Counted from the stretch's first letter, positions 1-11,489 are shown. The stretch is 64,000 bases of DNA from Cristatella mucedo (GCA_009760855.2 WPIO01000060.1:1045501-1109500); one strand, 5' to 3'. The notes: generated by a model from the letters alone, not told the origin. Made by a program: numbers and translations.

Positions 1-314
1 ACATCTCTGACAGGTTTACGGGCATGGAATTCTATGTAGGAGTCATTGGCAGGATTAGTTTAATATGAAACCCTCCTGGCATACTTGGTCAGGTTTAATC
101 TCACACAGACCCCACACACTCCCATATGAGCCATCTCTGTTGCTGCTACTTTGATCACGAAGTGCTACCCACACACCCTTACCGAACGCCGGGGCTCACT
201 CATATTAGGCATTGTGCAGCTGCACTTGAGTACAGATGAAGCCCCTCACGGGGAATCTCTCAAGCTCTCTTGTGCATAAGCACCTTGACAAGTATCTGAC
301 ACAACAGTATATTA
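1..314. other. No recognised feature
   Basis: No coding exon or known repeat is visible. The stretch is ordinary mixed-composition DNA ahead of a LINE-A tail. Confidence 0.4.
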
Positions 315-396
315 CAAATCAGCAAATGTAAAGCGCCTAGAAAGAGATTGAGTTATCTGAAGGCGCATTATCAAGTGCATTATTATATCCAATATA
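315..396 (+). mobile_element. LINE-A 3' end fragment
   Basis: Contains the diagnostic LINE-A terminal segment (AAGCGCCTAGAAAGAG, then a short spacer and TATCAAGTGCATTATTAT). Only the tail is present and its body is missing. A LINE-A body in the opposite orientation begins immediately to the right. Confidence 0.7.
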
Positions 397-399
397 TAT

Positions 400-1664
400 A
401 TCCAAAAAGTGGGTGGTACCATGCTTGGCCTGATGGGGGAGTATATCTGAGAGATAGGCTGGAGCGAAAGAATGAAGTGACCTAAAAGTGAGGGACAAAA
501 CCTTGAAATCGATTCGTTGCTTGACTGGTAGCCAGTGCAGGTCGGCGAGAAGTGGTGTAATGTGGCAACTGCGACGCTCACGACAGACAAGTCTAGCTGC
601 GGAGTTTTGCACCAGCTGTAATCGCCTGATCGCACATGCTGGTAGGCCAGTAAGCAGTGAGTTGCAGAAGTCGAGACGGCATGTCACGAATGCATGGACC
701 AACTTAGATGTGGTATCTTTATCTAAACAAGCCCAAATTTTAGCAATTTTATGAAGCTGAAAATAGGCAGATTTGACTGTGAAGCTGATATGGTCGTCCA
801 ACGAGAGGTCGCTTTGCAACATGACACCTAGATTTCGAGCTGATTCAACTGGAGATATGCTGGCAGAGCCAATTTTGCTCGTCAGCCTTTCCAATTTGTG
901 AATCACACTGGGTTAACCCATAACTAGTAAGTTAGTCTTATCATTGTTTAGTTTTAGAAAAGTTGCTGCCATCCATGTGCTGATGCCATCAATACATGCA
1001 GCAAGTGAGTTGAGAGAATTTGAGGTGCTCGATGGCTGGGAGGGATCAAAGCTAAGGTACAACTGAGTGTCATCCGCATAGAAGTGAAAGCCTAGATTGT
1101 GCTTGGCAATCACATCAGCAAGAGGGAGAGTATAACCCATGAAAAGAACCGGACCTAGCACGAATTCCTGAGGTACCCCATATTTCAGAGGTACCTCGGA
1201 CGATCTTTGTCCATTCACGTCAATACTCTGGAGTCTCCCACTGAGATAGGACCTGAACCATTGCAGAGCAGTGCCAGTGATGCCCAGGCAAGATGAGAGG
1301 TGCTCTAGAAAACTTTGTGATCGATGGTATCAAAAGCTGCCGAAAGATCGAGCAAAACAAGCAGAGACACTCTACCCATGTCTGCATTCCTAAGTAGGTC
1401 GTTGTACACGCTAAGCAATGCTGACTCTGTGGAGTGATTAGCTCTAAAGCCAGACTGGAACTTACTAGCAAAGTGTGAAGTTTCCATATATGAATTCTAC
1501 TGGTCCTTCACGACCTGTTCCAGTGTCTTTGATAGGAATGGTAGAACGGAGACTGGGCGGTAGTTGATCAAGTTCTCTTGGTCTAGTGTCGCTCTCTTGA
1601 GAAGTGGCCTGACTACAGTTTTTTTGAAAGGTGTTGGGACATGACCTGAGGCTAATGACATATT
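400..1664 (-). mobile_element. LINE-A copy, reverse transcriptase part
   Basis: Read on the minus strand this is the second half of an L2/CR1-type reverse transcriptase. Visible blocks include DLSAAFDTIDHK (RT motif A), a degraded GVPQ-VLGPVLF block, [12 protein letters not shown] (catalytic YADD) and the C-terminal thumb-like region with TSKLVHAFVT and NSLLTGLPACAIRRLQ. The reading frame is broken into at least four pieces by frameshifts and stops. The 3' end is missing (about 290 bp compared with the 15.5-17.6 kb copy), and the 5' end stops within the linker before the RT domain. It is a dead fossil copy. Confidence 0.88.
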
Positions 1665-1689
1665 AAGGCATTATTTACATACACATTGT

Positions 1690-2045
1690 GTAAATATAGC
1701 TGAACAGACAGACGGATTATTAAGCTTTCATATTTTTCTTTTTTAAAGCACCGTTGGCAGTTAAAGAACTATCACTCGCCAGTAGTGAACCAATGACCTC
1801 AATAACCGGAAGTAAAACCACTAGCCAGTATTCACTGATGAGGTTTTCTTACAGAATGCTTACGGGCTAAGATACGTTCAATGTGTACGAGGTTGCTAAC
1901 AAATATCTCATCTGGGCGCCACCTCCTATTAATGCCTTATTGCTGACAAACATATTCCTAACACTTCTTTCACGGCTAGTCCTTGAAGTCACTTCTTGCC
2001 TAAATAGGTATACTGCAACAATAGCTGGCACTGGAACTGCGACAC
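1690..2045. other. No recognised feature
   Basis: Unassigned AT-leaning sequence between two LINE-A copies. No splice-bounded reading frame seen. Confidence 0.35.
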
Positions 2046-2049
2046 TGTC

Positions 2050-3545
2050 ATGAGTAGTAGCAGACCAACTAACCTTTTACATTGAAACTTCAAGCGTAGC
2101 AAGTAATTTCCAGTCTGGTTTTAGGGCAAATCACTCACTGCGTCAGCATTGCTAAGGGTACAATCACCTTCTCAAAAAATGCACTTAGGTAAAGTGTCTC
2201 TGATTGTTGTGTTTGATCTTTCGGCAGTGTGTGTTACTATCGACCAAAGAGTCCTTCTCCGTCCGGCACCTCTGACCTCTTCTGGGCATTACTGGCATTT
2301 CACTGCAATGGATTAGGTCCTATCACAGTAGGAGACCCCACAATGTTGTTGATGTTCACGGACAAGGATCGTTCGAGAAACCCCTTAGGTACATGGTCTC
2401 ACAGGGCTCTATACAAGGTTTTTTTACGGTTAACATTCTCCCTCCTACAATCTAGGCTTTCACATCTATGCAACAGACACTCAGTTACACCTGTGCTGTG
2501 ATCCCTCCAAGCTCTCCAGCACGTCCAAGCCTCTTAACTCCCTTGCTGCATGTATTGCTGACATCAGCACATGGATGGCAGCCAACTTTCTCAATTTGTA
2601 TGATGATGAAACCAACTTACCATTACGAGCAAACCAAGTTAAGACTCAGAAATAGGAAAGATTAGCACTCAAAATCTGCTCTGTCAGCACATATGCTGTA
2701 GCATCTTCACAAAAGCTGGATATCCTGTTCCATGACGAGCTATCAGTAGATATCGCATTTGCTCCACAGTCAAGTCTGCCTAATTTCAGTTATGTAACAT
2801 TGCAAAAATTCGGGCCAGCTTAGACAGCGAATAGTAAATTCACACGGGTCCCTGTATTAGTGACATCCTGGCTTTGACTTCTGTAAATCACTGCTTGCTG
2901 GTCTACCATCCTGTGCAATCAGGTGCTTATAGTTGGTGCAAAACGCTGCAGCTAGGCTTGTAAGAATTGTAATCACCACATCACATCACTTCTCGCCGAC
3001 CTGCAATGGCTCTCAATCAAGCAGCGTATCGACTTCAAGGTTATATCACTCACTTTTAGGTACCTTAATTCTCTGGCTCCACCTTAGCTATCAGAACTAC
3101 TCCCAAACTAGCCTATGCATTGTACCACCTGCTTTTCTGACTCAAGGCACTTGGCTTTGCGTCAAGCTAACACTAATGTAATTCTTCGGAGACCGTGCCT
3201 TCTGTTCCCATGCTCCTTAAGCCTGGAACTTATTCCTGACTGACGTCACGACATCCTAGACTTGACGATATTTAAAAATAAGCTAAAAACATACCTGTTC
3301 TTCGAATTATTTAGCGGGTCCTGCGATTAGTCGTTTACATGCTTATGCAGGCTGACACTTGGTATATTACAACTAAGCATATTTACATGTTTACAATGTG
3401 CATAATACCTCTAACCATTTTATGCTTGTTGATATTGGGCACCCTACCACTCACCATCTGATCAAGCTTCCTTTACAGCATCTGTAAAGTGCCTAAATAG
3501 AGATTAAGTTCTGAGGGCTCTACACAAAATTATTATTATTATTAC
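2050..3545 (+). mobile_element. LINE-A copy, strongly degraded
   Basis: Aligns by eye with the 16.05-17.6 kb LINE-A copy from the segment before RT motif A to the 3' tail ending in ATTATTATT. Many indels and substitutions leave only short open stretches. Recognisable phrases include the equivalents of SKFQSGFRAN, LQLVQNAAARLV and the terminal TGTAAAGTGCCTAAATAG. This is one of the oldest copies here. Confidence 0.7.
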
Positions 3546-3726
3546 ATACTTTGAAAGACTAAACGGTAATGAAAGAGTACAAATAAGTCGCATCGGGGAT
3601 GGCCTTACAGCAGCAGCAGTAGCCAAACAGGCGATCGAACAAGCAAATTATCAGATCTCAGCTGCATGTCCGGTGAAGGTTATGCGAAAGCCATCTCCTG
3701 TAATTCTCATTCAGCAGAGCACTCAC

Positions 3727-3915
3727 CATGATTCTCGATGAGCTGAGCCTCGAAGACTCGCTTCTTCTCATGTAGCGCGACGTACAGCTCCAGCACCCGG
3801 GGCACGTTTCGCTGGCTCCACATTGTCAGCAGCTGGTCAGCCGGACTGGAATAACTTCTGGCACAGCGACTCTCGATGAGGCCTACGTCGATGGCTGACA
3901 AACCCGCAGCATCCG
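3727..3915 (-). CDS. Death-domain exon 2 (IRAK/Pelle-like protein), partial gene
   Basis: A 189-nt exon on the minus strand with acceptor TTTCTCTCGTGATAG before base 3915 and donor ATG|GTGAGTG after base 3727. It is phase 1 at both ends. It encodes helices 2-6 of a death domain: ADAAGLSAIDVGLIESR, SSPADQLLTMWSQRN and VPRVLELYVALHEKKRVF. The Trp in LLTMW and the amphipathic spacing are typical of death domains; SP-xx-LL-xx-W followed by RN-x-PRVLELY resembles the N-terminal domain of IRAK and Pelle kinases. Joining to the exon at 5790-5937 restores WKDM-ADAAG without a gap, which strongly supports both. The role expected from the family is homotypic assembly with MyD88-type adaptors downstream of Toll/IL-1 receptors. 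No kinase exon is in the window; the gene continues off the left edge. MyD88 or another death-domain adaptor is the main alternative. Confidence 0.75.
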
Positions 3916-3983
3916 CTATCACGAGAGAAACGTGTAGCAGCTCATTAACCGCTAGGCACACACACGAACGGGCTCATGCTTGT

Positions 3984-4045
<62 letters not shown>

Positions 4046-4088
4046 GTGCGCACACACACACAAACACACGCATGCGCACACACTCAAA
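3984..4088. repeat. (CA)n microsatellite
   Basis: About 30 uninterrupted CA units followed by an imperfect CA-rich segment with CGCGTGCG interruptions. It lies in the intron of the death-domain gene, only 70 bp upstream of exon 2. Confidence 0.95.
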
Positions 4089-4751
4089 CATCGATAAGAA
4101 GAATACTATACATACACATGCTGAGCAGCAATCAGGCTTCGTTCGTCCAAGAGATCAATCACGCAGCTGTATCGATGCTCAAGAGAGAGCTGCAGTAAGA
4201 AAGCAGTGGGCATGAACATAAAGCACAAGCCAGTGAACCCCTTTTCACCCTGTATGGACAACTAAGTCGGGCTACCTAATTGCGTGCAACCTAGTCGTCA
4301 CCTAAGGCTACTAGTTGCGCGCAGTTTTGGGCTGTGCATGCTATAGCATGCCTGCAGACAGGTAGCCAGCATGCAGTGTGTTAAAACAAGTGCGAAGATT
4401 ACTAAAAAGTACCTAAACTTCGGTCAACCTGGAAGAAGGGAAACAAGGAAAGCCCACACTAAGACCAGGTTGACTTCCAAAACAATGTGTTCTCTGAAAG
4501 ACAAATATTGTTTCGAGTGCAATGGGAAGAAGAGAGCTTTGGTTGCCCAATTTACCTATACTTAGTACACATACACGTGTACGTGTGCATGCACGTATCT
4601 GCATTCGCAATTTCATAAAGTAGCAAGCATAAAGCTTAGGGTTTGCCTGAGTTTTCTACGAAGCACTCCAGAGGTTTCCTACATAGGTTCCTCAAAACTT
4701 GGCAAAACAATCGGTACAGAAGGACCTTCCTCTCATGCAATAAGAAGAGGC

Positions 4752-4798
<47 letters not shown>

Positions 4799-5212
4799 CC
4801 ATATCTGAATACAATAACAATTGAGGAGTTGTGTAGCATAGCAGTAACAGCACAGGTGGGCTGACAAGGAAGTGCAAGAACTGGTTAGGAGAAGATATAG
4901 ATGCTCGGAATTTAGATGTCCTCTTTGGTAAATGCTTTGCATTTAAAGCTTCATTAAGAAGATCGCTTTCACGGCTAGCTATCACGCTTGATTCGTGTCC
5001 AAGATTACAGACTACCCACCATTATTACTAGTTGAAAACGTTACTTGCACTCTAGTTCTGTCTTGGTTGGAGTACTATAATCTAGTTTTAACCGAACCAC
5101 CGAAAAAAAACCAGGAAGCCTCTGCAAATAGTGGTGAATATGGATTTAAGGTTGGTCAACAACAAATCCTGAAGGTTCGGCCAGGTCATAGCTTCTGTTT
5201 GGTGAGAGGATG
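4089..5212. other. Intron of the death-domain gene
   Basis: Apart from the TA/GA microsatellite at 4752-4798 I recognise nothing here. It lies between the two inferred death-domain exons on the minus strand. Confidence 0.4.
4752..4798. repeat. Compound (TA)n(GA)n microsatellite
   Basis: About 12 TA units pass directly into about 11 GA units. Confidence 0.95.
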
Positions 5213-5340
5213 CAGGGCGAAATTCTTACTCTGACCCACAAGGTGTGTCACTGCTTGGCTACTTCATGCCTGGTCGAATAGAAACACCAGTTTGAGCATT
5301 CTCGTACCCCCAGGGTCCACTATGGAAAATAAATAGGTAG
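5213..5340 (+). mobile_element. LINE-B fragment, degraded
   Basis: Short piece matching the LINE-B C-terminal coding region (the LTLTHKARHGLAP block and the nearby VRALRSCVDN block). No ends are preserved. Confidence 0.5.
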
Positions 5341-5789
5341 TTCGAGAGACACTCAAACAGCTGTGCATAAATAGAAACTTCAGGCTTCAGAAACTAACAG
5401 AGCTGCAAGCAGGTTCCCTTCAACAAGAACTTGGCAGCAAGGTCGGATTCTCGATGCTCGGGGTGTTAGGTGAAGAGATGCCTTTTGCGATCGGGTCACG
5501 GCCCAACTGTGATTGTTGACTTTCTCCATCACGTTCACTGGTGAGATACATTGTATTGTTATTGCTGCACGGGTTCCATTAGCACGGGGGGGGGGGGCTG
5601 CCGCACAAGAAAACGTTTCGAACGATGATCGATCGTCCAACCTAGAATACGGGATCACACAGCTTAGGTTTTCTGCCAACTCGGCGGTTCACAGGAAAGT
5701 GCACGATTAACCTTATTTCTATGGCATTGTCGAGCATCTAGAATGACCCCACAATTCAGCAGCAATATTCAGCTGAAGACCGATCTTAC

Positions 5790-5937
5790 CCATATCCTTC
5801 CATCCACCATCGGCATCCAGGCGGCGGCACAATTCCAGCCGCTCGGCGATGGGTAGATCACAAACACGCAGGAGCGCACCCCCGTCGGATATCACACAGT
5901 GCGGTCCTGGCAAGGGTTTGAACGAAGCTGCGGCCAT
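5790..5937 (-). CDS. Death-domain exon 1 with start codon (IRAK/Pelle-like)
   Basis: Starts at ATG on the minus strand (base 5937) with an in-frame TAG immediately upstream, so the start is well fixed. It ends at donor ATATGG|GTAAGATC in phase 1. The 49 codons give a short N-terminal leader (MAAASFKPLPGPHC) and then death-domain helix 1 and the start of helix 2 (VCDLPIAERLELCRRLD, GGWKDM). The layout of short leader, LP motif, LCRxLD, then W matches IRAK1/IRAK2/Pelle N-termini better than a central adaptor domain. The phase and sequence continue exactly into the exon at 3915-3727. Intron length would be about 1.9 kb. Confidence 0.72.
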
Positions 5938-6464
5938 CTACAGAATCAACCGGCGAAAGCACTACACGCAGAAGCTCGTCGCGTTGTACGAGGCATAACC
6001 TGCTAGCGGTGCATCCCCACAGCTGCCCTAGTTCTGCACCAGCTGCACTCCTCGATGAAGTGAGCGTCATGAAGGGAAAGTAGAAGTGCATATAGCGAGA
6101 AGCTTGGCCGTCAACAGCGGCAGCATCATCATGAATAGAGGGTAGTAGGAGAAAGAGCAAATGCAGGCACATTGAGCGATCTGTCGGTGCAAGGACGCCG
6201 ATCTGTCCAGGCCTTCACAGGACTGATGACAGCCACTAAGTAGCCAGACTAGCCTTTGACTCATACGATTAGCCCTCACCGAGCTATGACCCTGAGCAGG
6301 CTGCCCTAGGACATGTTCACGGGCCAATTATATGTGGAAAGTACTGCAGTTCGAAGGTCGTCAGCTAGGAGACTATTAGAGGGGCTCATTTGAGGGGTAA
6401 ATATCATTGTAGGACAACAGCCAAGGCATTCGGTCATCACGACCAATGCTGGCACAACCCAGCA
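5938..6464. other. Region upstream of the death-domain gene
   Basis: Would contain the promoter and 5' UTR of the minus-strand death-domain gene. I cannot point to a convincing TATA or initiator element. No other coding signal. Confidence 0.3.
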
Positions 6465-6800
6465 CCTGCCATAACGTATTCCGACTTGTGTCGCGACATC
6501 CCCCGACTTGAACACACTTAAAAAGAAACTAAAGAACACAGCTATTTATCACAGCATTTAGTGGATCCGTGTGATTCGGCCTTCGTGTGCTTATGGGTCC
6601 TGACACTGTGCATGCTGCCACAAACCATATTTGCACGCTGACCCTGTGCATGTCACCCTTAACCCTGTTACGTGTGTGGTCATTGAGCATGCTACCACTA
6701 ACCATTTGATCGTGCTTCCTTTGCAGAAAATGTAAAGTGCCTAGAAAGAGATTGAGTTCTCTGAGGGCACTATATCAAATGTATTATTGTTATTATTGTG
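6465..6800 (+). mobile_element. LINE-A 3' end copy
   Basis: Last coding codons (the TFKRNLKTYLFR region in degraded form), the 3' UTR and the tail CCTAGAAAGAGATTGAG, ending in (ATT)n. Confidence 0.75.
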
Positions 6801-6814
6801 TTATTATTATGCCA

Positions 6815-7445
6815 ACCTACACTGGCTGACCATCATGCAGTGCATCGACTTCAGGGTCAACTTTAATTATCTGCCCTCTTGCTACCGCTATCTATCTGAC
6901 ATTTTCACTTATGATGCTTTACATCGTGCCACCTGAACGTCGGACTCAGGTCGGTTAGCAGTTCCTCCGACCAACCCCAAATCCATCAGAGACCGACCCT
7001 TTAGCGCCTATGCTCCCAAGACCTGGAACTAGCTATAAAAAAAAGTATCACGTTAGTTGATTCAATGGCCTCATTAATATTGCAGCACAAAAGCCTTAAT
7101 GCCAATGGCAACGCTTGAAGTGGGCAACAGGATTGCCTGCTGCAGGACTTGAACTCACGAACTGAATCGTGAAGTGCAAGCATCTTACCTTTGGGCAAAG
7201 ACCCAGGGACTTTCGATTAAGATCATGACATTATCTGACTTTTGAATAGAAGCTAGAACCCACCTGCTCCTTGCATCATGTGCTCTATCGGGAGTGAATG
7301 GCCCTTCAATTGCTTCCGATGGCTGAAGCTGTGCATGCCATCACCAAACAGTTGATATGCTTCGTTTACAGCACTAGGCAAGCACCTAGAAATACATTTA
7401 GCTTTCTTACGGCGATTGTACATATATTTTCGATATTATTATACT
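6815..7445 (+). mobile_element. LINE-A copy, degraded and interrupted by SINE-1
   Basis: Matches LINE-A from the ADLHWLPVKQRIDFK block to the tail. The match is split at about 7045 and resumes at about 7208; the gap is filled by a minus-strand SINE-1. The SINE is therefore younger. Confidence 0.65.
7045..7208 (-). mobile_element. SINE-1 copy
   Basis: Reverse-oriented tRNA-derived SINE. The tail reads GTTAGTTGATTCAATGGCC on the plus strand and the box B complement (GGACTTGAACTC) follows. Inserted in the LINE-A copy around it. Confidence 0.65.
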
Positions 7446-7966
7446 AGTTGGTGACTCAACCTTCTGCCATTTGCATACAATGTCGAGACGGTGTGCTTGC
7501 CTAGTTAAAGGATGGGCCGCTGGTAGTGTTGTGCAGCCTTGCTAATTGCAGTTGAAAAACGATTTACGAGCCGATAAATGCATTGACGCCCCTTCGTTGC
7601 AATGCCAACCCTGCAAAGTAGGTCAGGAGGTAGGAGCTGACTGAGGTAGCTAACTTTGAGAATGGCAGGGTCTCTACACCCGAGAAGCAGGATCACCAAC
7701 ACGAGGTCTGGCGAACAATGAAATTCTATAAAAGAATGCTGCATACGAAGCAGCACCGTATGCTGTTCCAGCTTTGATCGTGGCTAAGGTCGTCATCAGT
7801 GATAAGATCGACTCCGGTAGCACGAGCGACGGTCGGTTGGTGGGACGGCAACCGGGGCTATACGGAAAAGACTACGCGACGGGGGGGGGGGGCATGCATA
7901 TAAACGGCGCTCGAATAATCGAGCTGCTTCCCACAGTACTTATGAGGCGCTCTGCAAAGCACCACA
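7446..7966. other. No recognised feature
   Basis: Unassigned sequence. Contains a run of 11 Gs near 7880 followed by GGCATGCATATAAACGG; no gene assigned to it. Confidence 0.3.
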
Positions 7967-8248
7967 CTAGGATTCAAAGAGCTTGGTTTTAGGCGCAGTC
8001 GCGCCCAACACTGAACATCCTACATCCGCGATGCGACCACTCTGGCTGTTTCGACGAACGCAGAATGACGAGACGCCGCCAGAGGGCCATTTGCCCGACA
8101 GACAGCAGGGAAGGCACGACTCGGGCGAGCCAAAGTGCGAGGGCGAGCGATTCGGCAGCAGTACGATGGAGCATATCGCGACGCTGCACTTCCAGTACAG
8201 CTGCCGGAACATCGAGAGCTCCTCAGCCGCCGCACGAAGCTTATCGGT
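7967..8248 (-). CDS. Possible terminal exon, family uncertain
   Basis: In a GC-rich island, the minus strand has acceptor-like sequence (CTTCTCCATCCGCCGGACAG) before base 8248, then an open frame to a TAG at 7967. It begins TDKLRAAAEELSMFRQLYWKC, an amphipathic helix, and becomes Ser/Pro/Cys-rich. Spacing of DKLR-LS-FR-L-KC loosely resembles the central helix of Mediator subunit 30, but this is only a by-eye impression. The opposite strand is also open over 7983-8504 (start ATG, 173 codons, MEHIATLHFQYSCRN inside), and third positions coincide on both strands, so codon bias cannot decide between them. Either could be real, or neither. Confidence 0.25.
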   Translation of the reverse strand, partial: TDKLRAAAEELSMFRQLYWKCSVAICSIVLLPNRSPSHFGSPESCLPCCLSGKWPSGGVSSFCVRRNSQSGRIADVGCSVLGATAPKTKLFES

Positions 8249-8816
8249 CTGTCCGGCGGATGGAGAAGCCCAAAGCGGTAGTTGGCAATGCTGCAGCTCT
8301 CAGCAGGGTGGGTGGGGGGACAATGCGTTGCAGCGAACGGCGAAGATAGGCGCGGGTGCGCAGCTCGTCGAAGCGGGCGGAAAGCTAAACGCGTGGGCCA
8401 CATGCGCACTCACTCACGCACAGCGTGGGCGTCCAGTCGTCGGACTCACCCGGAAGTGCAAGCGATCACCACCTGCTGCTCCGTTCGCCGGCGCATGCGC
8501 CTAAATGAGACACGTGCGGTTGCAGCTCCTAGCGATGAGCAATGCGGGCTGGACGAAGCCATCGAAGCATGCCGTCAGCCCATCGCGGCAGATTATCCAC
8601 GACCGGAAGTTAATTGGCTAGGCAGGCAGAGGCCTCGAGTGCGGGGGCGGCAGCCAGTCACCTCCAGGAAGCTTCCTCGAGGGAGCGCGGACGCTCTCGT
8701 TTCCTCGCGAGTCTCAGAATATTCGCCGGAGCCGGTCTGGCGTCCGATTTTCTTGTGCGAAGCGAATTGAGTTGCCGGCAGATTTCCCCACAATCTGTCA
8801 ATTGTGGCGACGGTGC
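8249..8816. other. GC-rich island, unassigned
   Basis: High GC with several overlapping open frames on both strands. On the minus strand near 8360-8290 there is RFDELRTRAYLRRSLQRIV with strongly GC-ending codons, but no good donor follows. Could be a CpG island with an exon I cannot define. Confidence 0.3.
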
Positions 8817-9145
8817 AATAATAATAATAATAATAATAACAATAACACATTTGATTTAGCACCCACAGACAACTCAATCTCTTTCTAGGCACTTGACAAT
8901 TGCAGTAAAGGAAGCATAATCGAATGGTTAGTGATGGCATTCTCAACAAACAAGATTAACATGGTTAGGGGTGACATGCACTGGATCAGCATGCAAGTAT
9001 GGTTAGTGGCAGCATGCACAGGGCATATGACACGCATAAGCACGTAAAGGACGAATCACATGGACCTACTAAATGCTGTCTTAAATAGATGCGTGTTTTA
9101 GTTTATTTCAAATGTGGACAAGTCACGAGATGTCGTGGCGGCAAG
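8817..9145 (-). mobile_element. LINE-A 3' end copy
   Basis: Starts at an (ATA)n tract (the complement of the (TAT)n tail), followed by the reverse of the 3' hairpin segment and 3' UTR. 5'-truncated. Confidence 0.75.
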
Positions 9146-9989
9146 ACGGTAGTTTCGCATCACCTGCAATGGGGGGGGGGTGACGCGGCCGCCCAGTTAG
9201 AGAGCTCACGAGAGGAGACGAGTCCTTCTTCATACCGCACCGGCTGCACCGTCATGCAGGGCTGCACGGTTCTCTCTGGAACCAAGGCAAGCCACCAAAC
9301 CTAACCTGCTCAGTGGAAGAATCGTGTAAATGTGGCCAATCAGTGAAGTCCCACTAACACTTGAACGTGGACTGAAATGTGAAAGCTTGAAATCGCGTAA
9401 CGGGAAATTGAGTGAACGTCAAGGCGTACTGACGAGGAGGTAGGAATTTAGGAAGTTCTCCGACGTTCTGACGGAGGCCTCCGTCTGCCCCCTCCTTCTC
9501 CCCCAGCCAATGTGCGACCCGCGGTGACTTGGTTGATGCACGGGCGCGAACCAGCGAGATTCGGCGCGAGATTCGACTCACGCAGGTCAGGTCAAATAAA
9601 GTTCGGCCTCCTTCCTGCTCCTCCACTATCCAGGTGTGCCCGACCTTGCCCCGGGCTCAAACCGTCGATAGGCGAAGCCCTGAACGGTCGCAGAGTTCTC
9701 TGAGAATGAGCGTGCATCGTAGCTGAACGGGCAAACCATCGGCGACCGATGAGCAAGAGCGCTGACGATACCGGCGTCGGCCTGCAGGCTGACTGCTCGA
9801 AGCCGCCTCGTCTCCAATTGCATTTTGGAAAAATCGTCTGCTCAATTTCTGTCTTCCCAATAGCCGCGACTCTTTCATGCTGGGAGCGGCCAACGAGATG
9901 AGAGCTCGTTTCACGCCGCTTGTAAGCCGAAGCCATGCTAATCAGCCACCCTGTGGGATTCCGCTTAACGGTCTCTCCCAGTTGAAAGA
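9146..9989. other. No recognised feature
   Basis: GC-richer unassigned stretch with a short poly-G run at 9171-9180. Open frames on the minus strand (around 9600-9990) run into a SINE, so I do not call them genes. Confidence 0.35.
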
Positions 9990-10150
9990 ATGAAAGGCTA
10001 GCTGATTCAAAAGCCTCATTTATGTAGCGGCAAAGGGCCTTCACGACAATTGCCACCGCTTGCAGTGGGTAATATCGGAAATAGCCAAAGAGCGCGAATC
10101 GAACCCACGACCTAGTTTATATGAGAAGTGAGCACGTGTGCACCAGGCAA
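9990..10150 (-). mobile_element. SINE-1 copy
   Basis: Reverse-oriented. Tail TAGCTGATTCAAAAGCC, body TGTAGCGGCAAAGGGC and box B complement CGAATCGAACCC are all recognisable. Confidence 0.8.
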
Positions 10151-10574
10151 AAAGGTTAGATTAAAATAATGAATGAGGTAACCGACGGTTCCAATATAAT
10201 AATGATTGAAAACCAGATGTTTCATCCTCTTTGCATTAGGCGTCTTAAAGCCCTTATTCACGTGTAGGTGAGTCATTTGTACTAAAGGCTTCGCGCCAGA
10301 GAGCTACCATATCAGGGGCATAGAAATGAGTTGCTTCTGGCTGTTCCTAGTAGAAAGTTGTGACTTTTGCCGTACAAACTTGCAACTTTTATGTGGCTAT
10401 GGAAAAGACTATTTAGCGTTAACGTCTCGGGCTTGCTACATTAAGGTAAGAGCACTCTTTTTACGCAGCCGCATTGGAACTGTATGTGGCCACTCGCTCG
10501 TCACACTTCGAGGCACCAGCTCTGCTGGTATTCGTCACGCCTGCCCGAAGACCGTTACCCGAAGACTATACAAG
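10151..10574. other. No recognised feature
   Basis: Nothing identifiable before the next LINE-A copy. Confidence 0.35.
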
Positions 10575-11392
10575 ACCAAAGACTGTTCAAGACCGAATTT
10601 CGTCAGACGACCACATCAGCTCCACAGTCAAGTCTGCCTACTTTCAGCTACGTAATATTGCTAAAATTCGGACTTGTTTAGATAAGGATACAACGTCCAA
10701 GTTGGTCCATGCATTTGTGACAACTCCTCTTGGCTTCTGTAACTCACTGCTTGCTGGCCTACCGGCATGTGCAATCAGGCGCTTGCAGCTGGTGCAAAAC
10801 TCTGCAGCTAGGCTTGTCTGTCGTGAGCGTCGCAGTTGCCACATCACACCACTTCTCGCCGACCTGCACTGGTTCCCAGTCAAGCAGCGGATCGCCTTCA
10901 AGGTGGTATCACTTGCTTTTAGATCACTTCATTCTTTGGCTCCAGCCTATCTCAGAACTATTCCCCCAATAGGCCAAGCATCGTACCACCCGCTTTTCGA
11001 AATCTAGCAGGTTACCAATACCTTGTACAAACCTCAAATCCTTTGGAGACCGTGCATTAGGTTTGTATGCTCTCAAAGCCTGGAAATCACTCCCGGCTAG
11101 CCTGACTTGACCACATTTAAAAAGAACTTAAGAACGCACCTATTTAGGACAGCATTTAGTGGGTCCCTGTAATTTGTAATTTATGTGCTTATGCTTGCTG
11201 ACACTGTGCATGCTGCCACTAACCACATGGTGACCCTGTGTATGCTACCCCTAACCATGCTATTCATGTTGTTTATCAAGCATGATCTTACTCACCATTC
11301 AATCGCGTTTCTCTTTGCCGCAAATTTAAGTTGCTTGGAAAGAGATTGAGTTCTCTGAGGGCGCTTTATCAAGTGTATTATTATTACTACCC
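10575..11392 (+). mobile_element. LINE-A copy, 5'-truncated
   Basis: Open for about 140 codons from SSDDHISSTVKSAYFQLRN to PAYLRTIPP, then broken. The 3' UTR and (ATT)n tail are present. The coding part is close to the 15.5-17.6 kb copy, so it is relatively young. Confidence 0.88.
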
Positions 11393-11489
11393 GGGCTGTG
11401 TTTGTGTCAAAAAACTTTAATTAAGGAGCCGATGCAGCGCTTTCGGCACAACATTGAAGGGTCTGCATCGGAAGTAGGAGTAATTGCCA

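Noticed and set aside
488-754. Frames antisense to LINE-A such as NQCRSARSGVMWQLRRS
   Set aside because: They recur only because they are the reverse strand of the same LINE-A coding block.
3876-4215. Open frames rich in His/Thr across the CA repeat
   Set aside because: They are translations of a microsatellite with no other coding support.
9592-10056. 154-codon minus-strand frame
   Set aside because: Its first part is SINE-1 sequence, and the rest has no recognisable protein features.
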